Below are positions 1 through 8,111 of a stretch of DNA of 64,000 nucleotides, in pieces. Each line of letters opens with the position of its first letter. Within the stretch, counting starts at the first letter, position 1. This DNA is from UBA7672 sp044224605 (GTDB lineage Bacteria; Pseudomonadota; Alphaproteobacteria; Caulobacterales; Hyphomonadaceae): contig JBGAKC010000003.1 in NCBI GenBank assembly GCA_044224605.1, forward strand, positions 62,001 through 126,000, in the 5' to 3' direction. A program made the translations under genes and the position numbers. Under the pieces are notes generated by a model. That model did no database searches and was not told the origin of the DNA. It saw only the letters and a list, made by a program, of their open reading frames with translations.

Positions 1-1353
1 GGGTTCTCAGCTGCTTATCTGGGACCGGTTCTGATGCTGCATCGCGGTGATGATGTGCGGTTCTCCGTCGAGAACAGGCTCGATCGCGTGACAACGACCC
101 ACTGGCATGGGGTTCTGACGCCCGCCGAAGTTGACGGAGGACCCCATATCACCATCGAACCGGGCGAGATCTGGCGGCCTGTCCTGAAGATCGATCAACC
201 TGAGACCACGGCCTGGTATCACGCCCATCCTCACGGTGATTCAGGTCGGCAGGTTTATATGGGGCTGGCCGGAATGATCATCATCAGAGATGGAACATCC
301 GACCGACTCGGCCTGCCGCAGGCCTACGGCGTTGATGATCTGCCCATCATTCTGCAAGATCGGAGCCTGGATTCAGACGGCGCACTGCAATATGCGCCGG
401 TCGGTCCCGGGCGGATGGCCGGCGTGCGGGGCGACACGCTGCTCGTCAATGGCGTCATTGCGCCGGTGGCCAGGGCGCCCGCCGGAATTGTGCGTTTGCG
501 CCTCCTCAATGCTGCGAACGCACGCAACTTCGAACTCGCATTTTCCGACAGACGCACGTTTCACGTGATTGCTTCGGATGGCGGCTATCTCCCTGCGCCA
601 GTGGCAATGAACGGGCTGACGATTGCCCCGGGTGAGCGTTTTGAACTGCTCGTGGACTTCTCCGACGGCAGGTCTGTCCAACTCGAGACGGGCGCAGACA
701 GCCGTGCGGTGATGCGGATGGGACCAGACACGGGGCCCGGCATGGGATCTCCGATGATGACCGGCGTCACCGGAGGCGGCGCCGGCAGTCTCATGCGGTT
801 TGACGTGGACCCGTCCTTGTCTGCCAAGGCGTCTTCCATTCCGGCAAGGCTTGTCGATATCCCGCCGCCCGCTGCGTCCAGCTCGATGGTCCGCCGTCAG
901 CTATCCCTGGATATGGGCCCGGCAATGATGATGCGCGGGATGGCCGGGCCGGGCCGGGCGCCCATGGGAGGGATGGGGCCCGGTGGAATGGGAAGGGGCG
1001 GGATGGCCATGGGCATGCCCGTCGGGATCAATGGCCGCGTGTTCGAGATGGACCGCATCGATTTCGAACCGGCGCTGGGTTCGAGTGAGATCTGGGAGAT
1101 CACGCCCAGCATGATGGCGCACCCATTCCACGTTCATGGTGTGATTTTTCGTGTCCTTTCGCTCGATGGCAAACCGCCCGCACCGCACCTTGCCGGCGGC
1201 AAGGATACAATCCTGCTCGATGGACCCGCAGAACTACTCATGCAGTTCACTCAGCCGGCGACGCGCCGTACGCCCTTCATGTTTCACTGTCATATACTCG
1301 AGCATGAGGACGCAGGCATGATGGGGCAGTACGCGACGAACCAGTCAGTTTGA
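1..1353 (+). CDS. Multicopper oxidase, CueO-like (5' end outside window)
   Basis: Copper-dependent oxidase that probably oxidises Cu(I) or phenolic substrates in the periplasm. The reading frame is open from the first base, and the residues before the first ATG (34) already read as family sequence (AAYLGP), so the true start lies upstream. All four copper-ligand motifs are visible: HWHG and HAHPHG near the visible N-terminus, and HPFHVHG and HCHILEHEDAGMM near the C-terminus, including the axial Met. A Met/Gly-rich segment (about 913-1020) resembles the Cu(I)-binding insert of CueO proteins. The substrate is inferred; the family is clear. Confidence 0.93.
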   Translation, partial: GFSAAYLGPVLMLHRGDDVRFSVENRLDRVTTTHWHGVLTPAEVDGGPHITIEPGEIWRPVLKIDQPETTAWYHAHPHGDSGRQVYMGLAGMIIIRDGTSDRLGLPQAYGVDDLPIILQDRSLDSDGALQYAPVGPGRMAGVRGDTLLVNGVIAPVARAPAGIVRLRLLNAANARNFELAFSDRRTFHVIASDGGYLPAPVAMNGLTIAPGERFELLVDFSDGRSVQLETGADSRAVMRMGPDTGPGMGSPMMTGVTGGGAGSLMRFDVDPSLSAKASSIPARLVDIPPPAASSSMVRRQLSLDMGPAMMMRGMAGPGRAPMGGMGPGGMGRGGMAMGMPVGINGRVFEMDRIDFEPALGSSEIWEITPSMMAHPFHVHGVIFRVLSLDGKPPAPHLAGGKDTILLDGPAELLMQFTQPATRRTPFMFHCHILEHEDAGMMGQYATNQSV

Positions 1354-1886
1354 GAGCGAATAGCTCCGCCCCAAAAGATCTGCACGCACGGAACTGTTGC
1401 GCCGGCCCGCAACGGCATTGCCGGCCTTCGACAAGCCTGCGATTGTCTTGTCTCCGCTCTGCTGCAGACGGATTCCGAGCGCGCGCAGAATGCGTGTTGC
1501 GCGACGGCTCAGTAAGTGACGCTGAACGTGTTGCGAACAGCTGCGCGAGTCTCGAGAAAACACAGTGTCGATGCGAAGCTCTTGAAGCCCCGCACCTTTC
1601 GCTCGCGCCTTCGGATGATGAGATGCGAATGTTCGGAACAACTGTCCTCGCAAAGCTGACCAGCCGATGGCGATCACCGGGACCAGGCCGCTCAGGCACT
1701 GATCCACATGAACGCAAGCCAGCAGTCATGATCACCTTCGGATCAGCATGCTGATTCATCCCCCCCGCAGAAGACGCTGCGTCGCACTTGCTTCGCGCCC
1801 ATCGACCGCGGCGCCCTCACCAAGAGCGGCTATTTCCTCTGCGAGCTCGGCATTTTATTGTTGGGGTATTGGCTGAACTCCGCGGT
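1354..1886. other. Gene-free stretch after the oxidase
   Basis: No convincing gene. The open frames on both strands lack family-like composition and overlap each other. A short protein-like stretch (frame starting near 1801, ending in a stop at about 1906) reads GYFLCELGILLLGYW, but it has no recognisable relative and no start, so it may be a gene remnant. No clear terminator or promoter seen. Confidence 0.5.
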
Positions 1887-3200
1887 TCATATCCCGAACG
1901 GGTAAGTGTCCGGCTCGCCTTCAGGAGGACTGCTCGGCATGGGGGTCAGAGCGTGCGTCTCTTCCAGCCATACGAACGCATCGAACTGATGCGACAGGTG
2001 AGCGTCAAAGTAGTGACTTTGCCGCTCCGTCTCCGGTCGATAGATGACCCCGATAGCACGTTCCAGCCGACGCATGCCGAGACTTGCAGCCAAGTCCGCA
2101 TCGCCCCGCCAGCATGTCAGCGATCTCGGCCTGCCCGCGTCCAGAAAGATGCGTTCCCATGAATCCGGGCGCGAGGGCGCAACGTGCTTGATGCGAGGAG
2201 CGCTCCCCCAATCGTCAGCCGCCATCACTTCCCCACGGTCTGTGGAAAAACCAATCAGCGCCGCCGCTTCGCCAAAACTTCTGCGGCATAGCTGCCCGAT
2301 ATTGAACTCTCCGGCCTCGCCCATCGCCGTCGCGCCGGCATTGCCAATATGGGAATTGTGCGCCCATACAACAGCCTTCGAATCCGGCCCGGCGCGTTCC
2401 AGCAGGCGCGTCAGCGTATCGAACATATGCGCGTCGCGCTGGTTCCAACTTTCGGCCGCGCCAGCATACATCGCGCGATAATATCCTTCCGCGGCGCAAA
2501 CCACGCGGGCGTTTTGCTCCGCGTCGAAATAGTCATCGCCGTCCATGCTCAGATAGCTCAGTCTCTCTTCCAACAGCGCGACCAGCTGCTCCACCGCCGC
2601 GTCCTCGCAGGTGCGCCCCGAATAATGGGCTCTGGCGCCGTATTCCTGCGGGCGGCCCATATAAGGCGTGAGGCAGGCGTAACGCCGCCGTGCATCGCCT
2701 GCCGCGACCGGGTCGACCCGATCAAGATAGGTCAGGACCGCCTCGATCGACTTGTCCATGCTGTAGACATCCAGCCCGCGTACCGCGACACGGTCTGTGA
2801 CAGGGCGTCCCTCGTTCCAGTTTCGCAGGTGCGCCAAGAAAGTGGCGAACTCCCGATTGCGCCACATCCAGCGCGGAAAATTCACGAACGCGCTTCGCTC
2901 GCCCCACCTTCCATGGGCGCGGACATAGCGATCCAGTTCAGCCGTATCCGGCCAGTCCCCTTCGATGGCGAGGATGCGGAACCCATGCTGCTCGATCAGG
3001 CGCCGCGTGATAGCTGCGCGAGCCTGATAGAATTCAGCGGTGCCGTGCGTTGCTTCTCCGAGCAGGACAATGCGGGCGTTGGCAAACCGGTCGAACTGCG
3101 CCGCGAACAATTCTGGCTGGTTCAGCTCCGGCAACGGTTCCGAACGATCGCGGACGAGCCTTGCCAAGCCTGCGTGCGACATCGTCGGGCGAGCAATCAT
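1887..3200 (-). CDS. Erythromycin esterase-like protein
   Basis: Member of the erythromycin-esterase (EreA/EreB-like, PF05139) family, 437 aa, the usual length. The family signature is visible as GEATHG (residues 48-53), with a second conserved block WAHNSHIGN (about 279-287). True macrolide esterases are a minority of the family, so the substrate is unknown. It is the last gene of a three-gene minus-strand operon. Its ATG overlaps the stop of the phosphoribosyltransferase as ATGA (3197-3200), which indicates translational coupling and supports this start over a second Met six codons in. In many bacteria these three activities occur fused in one polypeptide; here they are separate. Confidence 0.88.
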   Translation of the reverse strand: MIARPTMSHAGLARLVRDRSEPLPELNQPELFAAQFDRFANARIVLLGEATHGTAEFYQARAAITRRLIEQHGFRILAIEGDWPDTAELDRYVRAHGRWGERSAFVNFPRWMWRNREFATFLAHLRNWNEGRPVTDRVAVRGLDVYSMDKSIEAVLTYLDRVDPVAAGDARRRYACLTPYMGRPQEYGARAHYSGRTCEDAAVEQLVALLEERLSYLSMDGDDYFDAEQNARVVCAAEGYYRAMYAGAAESWNQRDAHMFDTLTRLLERAGPDSKAVVWAHNSHIGNAGATAMGEAGEFNIGQLCRRSFGEAAALIGFSTDRGEVMAADDWGSAPRIKHVAPSRPDSWERIFLDAGRPRSLTCWRGDADLAASLGMRRLERAIGVIYRPETERQSHYFDAHLSHQFDAFVWLEETHALTPMPSSPPEGEPDTYPFGI

Positions 3201-3874
3201 TGCGGACGCTCCTTCGCCTCCGCCCGCCTTGCGGCGTCCGCCAGCAGCGAGATCACTTCCCGGTCGTCCAGCTGATGAAAGTCATCATAATGATAACCCA
3301 CCGCACGGAATTCTGCAGGGGTAATCAGACAGATCACGTCTTCGACGATGGCCGAAAGCGCCTCAACGGTCTCGCGGGACGCAACCGGAACAGCCACCAC
3401 GATTCTCAGCGGCGAGCGACGGCGTACGGCAGTTATTGCAGCGCGCATGCTGGCTCCCGTTGCGATGCCGTCGTCGACAAGGATTGCAGTTTTCCCCTGG
3501 GCCGGAACCGCCGCGCGGCCGGGCAGATATATTGCGCGACGGCGCTCGATCTCCTTGAGCTCCGCATCCGCGAGCCCTTTCAGCGCAGCGAGGCTCAGGC
3601 CCGCAGCGCGTACGATGTCCTCATTGAGAATCAAATCCGGATGCTCGCCGTCGACAATCGAGCCCGCGGCCAGTTCCGGTTGCCACGGCACGCCAAGCTT
3701 GCGGACCATCAACAGGTCCAATGGCGCGCCGAGCGCCGCAGCGATCGGCGCCGCAACGGGTACGCCGCCGCGCGGCAACGCATACACAACAGGCTGTTCG
3801 AAGCCCCGCTGGACTACCGCCTTGGCAAGGAGCCCTCCAGCACTCGCGCGGTCGCGGAAGGGTTGATCGCTCAT
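3197..3874 (-). CDS. Phosphoribosyltransferase-family protein
   Basis: Type I phosphoribosyltransferase fold of about 225 aa. The PRPP-binding motif VDDGIATGA sits at residues 133-141 and an N-terminal PRGGVPVA block at about 34-41. This is the stand-alone group related to the predicted PRTases that accompany dienelactone-hydrolase-like genes, not a known nucleotide-salvage enzyme. The start at 3874 is chosen because its ATG overlaps the stop of the upstream hydrolase (ATGA, 3871-3874); an in-frame start 13 codons further upstream is less likely. The base acceptor is unknown. Confidence 0.88.
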   Translation of the reverse strand: MSDQPFRDRASAGGLLAKAVVQRGFEQPVVYALPRGGVPVAAPIAAALGAPLDLLMVRKLGVPWQPELAAGSIVDGEHPDLILNEDIVRAAGLSLAALKGLADAELKEIERRRAIYLPGRAAVPAQGKTAILVDDGIATGASMRAAITAVRRRSPLRIVVAVPVASRETVEALSAIVEDVICLITPAEFRAVGYHYDDFHQLDDREVISLLADAARRAEAKERPQ

Positions 3875-4524
3875 GGCCGGCCTTCCGAGAAGTATTTCAG
3901 GAACCAGGCGCACGCGGCTGCGAGCGCCTCCTCCAGCGTGCCGGGTTCCTCAAAGAGGTGTCCGGCGCCGGGAATGATCAGCACCTTCTTCGGACATGTC
4001 ATTCGGGCGCTTGCCGCGTTGTTCAGGGCAAGCACATCACGATCCTCCCCTCCAACGATCAGAAGGGTCGGCGCTCGGACCCGCTCCAAAGCGCCGCCTG
4101 CCAGATCGGGCCGGCCGCCCCTGGAAACGACAGCCGCGACGCCTCGTGGGCCGTCGGCTGTCGCCATAAGCGCCGCGCCAGCACCAGTGCTGGCGCCGAA
4201 CAGGCCGATGGGTAATGCGGACACGCGTTCATCGGTGTGCGCCCACGCGATTGCTTCGATGACTCGCGAAGCAAGCAGCGGCATATCAAACACGTTTCGG
4301 CGGTCAGCGCTTTCGGTTTCTGTCAGCAGGTCGAACAGGAGAGTGGCAATGCTGAACCCCTGAAGGCGCCTTGCGGCATATGTGTTGCGGGGAGAGAGGC
4401 GACTTGATCCGCTGCCATGAGCGAAAATGACGAGCCCGCGTGGGCTCTCAGGGGTTGCCAACAATCCCGGCAGACCTTGCCGTCCTATCTTCACGTCTGA
4501 CGTATGGACTGTGCGTTCGCTCAT
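3871..4524 (-). CDS. Alpha/beta hydrolase, dienelactone-hydrolase-like
   Basis: Small cytosolic alpha/beta hydrolase of about 217 aa. The nucleophile elbow is GASTG (Ser about 112), the acid lies in GGEDRDV and the catalytic His in GAGHLFEEPG, so the triad is complete. The oxyanion region reads FAHGSGSSR. It is first in the coupled operon with the phosphoribosyltransferase and the erythromycin-esterase-like gene. A TTG nine bases upstream (4533) is an alternative start; ATG at 4524 is preferred. No signal peptide. Substrate unknown. Confidence 0.87.
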   Translation of the reverse strand: MSERTVHTSDVKIGRQGLPGLLATPESPRGLVIFAHGSGSSRLSPRNTYAARRLQGFSIATLLFDLLTETESADRRNVFDMPLLASRVIEAIAWAHTDERVSALPIGLFGASTGAGAALMATADGPRGVAAVVSRGGRPDLAGGALERVRAPTLLIVGGEDRDVLALNNAASARMTCPKKVLIIPGAGHLFEEPGTLEEALAAACAWFLKYFSEGRP

Positions 4525-5012
4525 TTGACGCAAGCCATGGCAGGCCCTCCGTCACCAAATCCTCCCCGCCTGGCAACACAAGCTGCGGAACAGCATTCGG
4601 CGTCCATTCGGTCGGCGATACGCATGCGTATCCCCTTCTTCGCATTTAACGCGCAGCAGCACTCAATCGCGCTAACTCTCCACCGCAAACAGTTTATTTG
4701 TATCTGACACCGCAGATCGACGTTGATTCAGCTCAAGCGTCACATCCTAATTTTATGAATACGCAAGATTGCCGCAACCAACCTCCAGCCCCTCGCCCTG
4801 CTTCGCTTCACCGGGCTTCCATGGGCTGAATCTTCAACCCGGCGACAATTCCTGCAACGGGACCGACCAGGGGTTCGGGCAGACGCGATGACGCGCGCGG
4901 AACGGGCTTCCGATCCTGGCCTTCCGTTTGGCTTGATCACCCTGTCCGTCATGATGCGATGGCTTTCGGCAGTGGCCGTTCCAGCGCATCCCTTATTCAG
5001 TTCGGCAGTGTC
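4525..5012. other. Gene-free stretch upstream of the hydrolase operon
   Basis: No supportable gene. It must hold the promoter of the minus-strand operon that begins at 4524. One imperfect FixK/FNR-like site, TTGAT-TCAG-CTCAA at 4723-4736 (nine of ten half-site bases fit), lies about 200 bp from that start, much farther than the other boxes in this window, so its role is doubtful. Confidence 0.45.
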
Positions 5013-5234
5013 ATGGGGCGCACAGGCATTGAGGACAGCGCGCAGTTTCAGGTTGTTACCGAGACCATGGTCGACGGCCCGATCGTCATCGATTCAGCCA
5101 GCATCATCCGGTATGTGAACCGCAGCCTGCGGAAGCCTGCTTCATTACGTCGACAGTCTTCGAATTGGCCGGAACGTTTAAACGTTGAGGCCGTCGCCCT
5201 TTCCCGAAGCATGCGACGCCTGCGACGCGACTAG
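5013..5234 (+). pseudogene. Decayed PAS-domain (FixL-like) sensor fragment
   Basis: From 5013 one frame reads like the start of a PAS domain: TETMVDGPIVIDSASIIRYVN ends at about 5120. Similarity then continues in the +1 frame from about 5125: ACGSLLHY, then RIGRNV, an in-frame TAA at 5179, then TLRPSPF and a degenerate tail. This order (IxYVN, ACxxLxxY, GRNVxxLMPxP) is that of oxygen- or redox-sensing PAS domains such as FixL. One frameshift near 5121-5124, one internal stop and loss of all downstream domains mark it as a remnant. The alignment is by eye from memory of the family. Confidence 0.6.
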
Positions 5235-5741
5235 TCATGATGCAAACTCAGCTCTGGAACCCCGGCTCCTGATTTCCGTTTCAACAGGCCAGACGACTTG
5301 GGTGAGCAATTCCGCCGCCTCGCACTCGTCAGGATCGTTGAGATAGACCTCCCAAACATCGCCGCGCGGCGCGACGCCCTGTTTGCTCATGACCTGCTCC
5401 ATTTCGCGGTACGTGTCGCGAAGCTGCGAGTAGGGGCCGCGATGTATGTGTACAAACGCCTCTCCCGGCGAAGCATTTCCAACCTGCAGGCCGGCGCTGC
5501 GGGCTACATCTTCCTCGGATGGGTCAATTGGAAATCCGATTTCGAAACCCGCCTGAACCCCGTCGCGAAAATGGAAATGGGCGCGTGGCTGCCCGTGCGC
5601 GCGGACTCCTCCGCGCGCAATTGTTTCGGTGAGCTGCTCGAAGGCGCGCTCCAGCCTTGCGTTGATCTCTCTGCCGCCTGAGTTGGCGTTATCTTGCCGA
5701 AGGAACACCCAAGTTTCACTTGGCATTTGCATGATGTGCAT
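5235..5741 (-). CDS. GyrI-like / AraC effector-binding domain protein
   Basis: A 168-aa stand-alone effector-binding domain (GyrI-like, PF06445) without an attached DNA-binding domain. Characteristic stretches are GEAFVHIHRGPYSQLRDTY in the middle and WEVYLNDP near the C-terminus. Such proteins bind small hydrophobic molecules or act as modulators; the ligand is unknown. The start at 5741 has a good ribosome site (GGGAGG eight bases upstream). A FixK/FNR-like box is centred about 64 bp upstream of the ATG, so low-oxygen induction is plausible. Confidence 0.82.
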   Translation of the reverse strand: MHIMQMPSETWVFLRQDNANSGGREINARLERAFEQLTETIARGGVRAHGQPRAHFHFRDGVQAGFEIGFPIDPSEEDVARSAGLQVGNASPGEAFVHIHRGPYSQLRDTYREMEQVMSKQGVAPRGDVWEVYLNDPDECEAAELLTQVVWPVETEIRSRGSRAEFAS

Positions 5742-5798
5742 AGCTCACACCTCCCGCAACTATGTCGGACAGCAAGCGGCCGCATTGCATGAACTGCC

Positions 5799-5812
5799 TT
5801 GAGAAGGATCAA
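5799..5812. promoter_or_regulatory. FixK/FNR-like box upstream of GyrI-like gene
   Basis: TTGAG-AAGG-ATCAA; nine of ten half-site bases fit TTGAY-N4-RTCAA. Centred at 5805.5, it would put a class II (-41.5) start site near 5764, 23 bases before the ATG at 5741. It could also serve the divergent ftsH-like gene. Confidence 0.5.
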
Positions 5813-5903
5813 TCAGAGGAGATTATCCGATCGCATTTGGAAAAAAGGTCTGCGATTGACCTCACGCAAGGTTGCCGGACCACGATTAAGGCCATGAAAG
5901 TCC

Positions 5904-7781
5904 ATGTCAGCAGATAGACGCCGGTCCAATTCCGATGATGACGTGCGTGACGAGAGTCACAGAAAGCGCGATTTTACGGTCTGGTTCGTTGTTGTTGCAC
6001 TGATCGCAGTCTGGCTGCTGAGCAGCCTGGTCGGAACCATGTTCCCCGTCCGAGCGGTGCCATACAGTCAATTCGAGGCGTGGATCGAGGCTGATCGCAT
6101 CGCCACTGTCGTCGTGACGTCAGACCGCATCGAAGGCGAGTTGAAAAACCCGTCGGGTGAAGAACCTGCGCGCTTTTCCACCTTCCGCGTGGACCCGGCG
6201 CTTGCGGCCCGCTTACGGGCGCACGGCGTGCAGGTGACGGGTGCGAGCTCCGATAACTGGCTTGGCGCAATCATCGGCTGGATCGCCCCCTTCCTTCTCC
6301 TGTACCTCTTGTGGAGCTTCATGTTCCGGCGAGTAGGTGGGGCTGGCCTCAGCGGTTATCTTGGTTACGGAAAGTCCCGCGCGAAGCTTTATGTCGAGAC
6401 GGCAATTCGCGTGACCTTCGACGACGTGGCAGGCGTCGATGAAGCCAAGGCGGAACTCCAGGAGGTCGTGGCCTTTCTCCGCGACCCGAAATCGTTCGGC
6501 CGACTTGGAGCGCGCGCGCCAAAGGGAACCCTTCTGGTAGGCCCGCCAGGGACGGGGAAGACACTGCTGGCGCGGGCGGTTGCCGGTGAAGCCGGCGTTC
6601 CATTTTTCTCGATCTCGGGGTCCGAGTTTGTGGAACTCTTCGTAGGCGTAGGCGCAGCCCGCGTTCGCGACCTGTTCGAGCAGGCGCGCAAGGCGGCCCC
6701 GGCCATCATCTTCATCGACGAACTCGACGCACTCGGGAGAAGCCGCTCCGCGTTCGCCTTCGCGGGCCAGGATGAGAAAGAACAAACCCTCAACCAACTT
6801 CTGGCCGAGATCGATGGTTTCGATCCAACGGTTGGCGTGATTCTGCTGGCGGCCACGAACCGCCCTGAAATTCTCGACAAGGCCCTGCTGCGAGCTGGAC
6901 GCTTCGACCGACAGGTTCTCGTCGATCGACCAGATCGGAAGGGGCGACTGGCGATTCTTCAGGTGCACGTCAGAAAGATCCGGCTCTCACCTGAGGTCGA
7001 TCTGGATATTGTGGCTGGCCTTACGACCGGCTTTGCCGGGGCGGACCTCGCAAACCTTGTCAACGAGGCCGCGATTGCCGCGACACGCCGCGACGGTGAG
7101 GCCGTTCGGCTCCCGGATTTTGAGGTGGCCATCGAGCGGATCATCGCAGGCATCGAGAAGCGCAGCCGCATTCTAAAGCCCGCCGAACGCAGACGGGTCG
7201 CCTATCACGAGATGGGACATGCGCTGGTGGCCGCCAGCCTGGACACGACAGACCCGGTGCAGAAGGTGTCGATCATTCCCCGTGGATTGGGGGCGCTGGG
7301 CTACACCATGCAGCGTCCGACCGAGGATCGCTTCCTGATAGCGCGAAGCGAACTTGAAGAACGCCTTGCGGTGCTTATGGGAGGGCGAGCCGCCGAGGCT
7401 CTCGTTTTCTCAGGGGACGTCTCGACGGGAGCGACGGATGACCTTGAGCATGCCACTGCGATTGCGCTGGATATGGTTACGCGGTTCGGCATGTCGGCCG
7501 AGATCGGAGAGCGAACGTTCTCGACCCGCCTGGATCCGTCATTCCAGGATGCGGGCATGGCGCGCATGGAAATGTCTGCATCCGAAGAAACGCAACGGGA
7601 AGTCGATCTGGCCGTCCGAAACCTGATTTCACTCGCCTTCGACAAGGCTCAAAGCATCCTGAAGTCGCGCCGGAGCGACATGGATCGCGGCGTCGAGATC
7701 CTTCTTGCGAAGGAAACGCTGAGCGCGGATGACTTCCCCGCCCTCAAATCGCGGCAAGCGTCAAAGCTCCAGACCGCATGA
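5904..7781 (+). CDS. ftsH: ATP-dependent zinc metalloprotease FtsH
   Basis: Membrane-bound AAA+ protease that degrades misfolded or regulatory membrane proteins; 625 aa, typical length. Order: short N-terminus, membrane segment 24-47, periplasmic domain, second membrane segment about 122-141, AAA module with Walker A GPPGTGKT (213-220) and Walker B FIDELDALG, then the peptidase with zinc motif HEMGH (about residue 435) and the GDVSTGATDDL block. HEMGH departs slightly from the common HEAGH but keeps both His and the Glu. Its place in a stress island with Hsp20 and USP genes, away from any hpt/tilS context, suggests an accessory copy. Weak ribosome site before the ATG. Confidence 0.93.
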   Translation: MSADRRRSNSDDDVRDESHRKRDFTVWFVVVALIAVWLLSSLVGTMFPVRAVPYSQFEAWIEADRIATVVVTSDRIEGELKNPSGEEPARFSTFRVDPALAARLRAHGVQVTGASSDNWLGAIIGWIAPFLLLYLLWSFMFRRVGGAGLSGYLGYGKSRAKLYVETAIRVTFDDVAGVDEAKAELQEVVAFLRDPKSFGRLGARAPKGTLLVGPPGTGKTLLARAVAGEAGVPFFSISGSEFVELFVGVGAARVRDLFEQARKAAPAIIFIDELDALGRSRSAFAFAGQDEKEQTLNQLLAEIDGFDPTVGVILLAATNRPEILDKALLRAGRFDRQVLVDRPDRKGRLAILQVHVRKIRLSPEVDLDIVAGLTTGFAGADLANLVNEAAIAATRRDGEAVRLPDFEVAIERIIAGIEKRSRILKPAERRRVAYHEMGHALVAASLDTTDPVQKVSIIPRGLGALGYTMQRPTEDRFLIARSELEERLAVLMGGRAAEALVFSGDVSTGATDDLEHATAIALDMVTRFGMSAEIGERTFSTRLDPSFQDAGMARMEMSASEETQREVDLAVRNLISLAFDKAQSILKSRRSDMDRGVEILLAKETLSADDFPALKSRQASKLQTA

Positions 7782-8111
7782 CTCCAGCGTCCAGCCTGGC
7801 GATCCTGGATCCGGGAAGGTCATGCCTTCGGTATTTCGACCGCAAGGAAACGCCTGCTCTCACAGCTCCTGACGCACTCTGGCTAGCGCCGGCAGAGATT
7901 TTGTTTCCAGCCCGCTGCGCCTGCCTGGCGGAGCCCGACGGCGTTGACAGAATTTCGTATCATCAGGGTCCCCCGCGCGCGGGTCGACTGGACCGCTCGC
8001 TAGGCTCGGGTCAGATTGGCTGTGATACGCTAGGTCCCGCCAGGTGATGACCTCGTCGAAGCGACTTGGCCCGAGCTGGGGCCGCTGGCTCAATCAAAGT
8101 GGTGAAGGCTT
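7782..8111. other. Gene-free stretch between ftsH-like and beta-CASP genes
   Basis: No supportable gene. An 89-codon frame starts with an ATGA overlap to the ftsH-like stop, but its composition is not protein-like (see rejected items). No FixK-type box at the expected distance from 8112, and no clear hairpin terminator. Confidence 0.45.

Noticed and set aside
1350..1754. A 134-codon plus frame and overlapping minus frames after the oxidase.
   Set aside because: Composition is not protein-like, no ribosome site, and no family resemblance.
4723..4736. TTGAT-TCAG-CTCAA as a FixK box for the hydrolase operon.
   Set aside because: It is about 200 bp from the start, outside the 51-65 bp spacing of the other boxes, and one half-site is imperfect.
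7778..8047. An 89-codon frame with an ATGA overlap to the ftsH-like stop.
   Set aside because: The overlap is suggestive, but the translation has no hydrophobic or helical pattern and no recognisable family.
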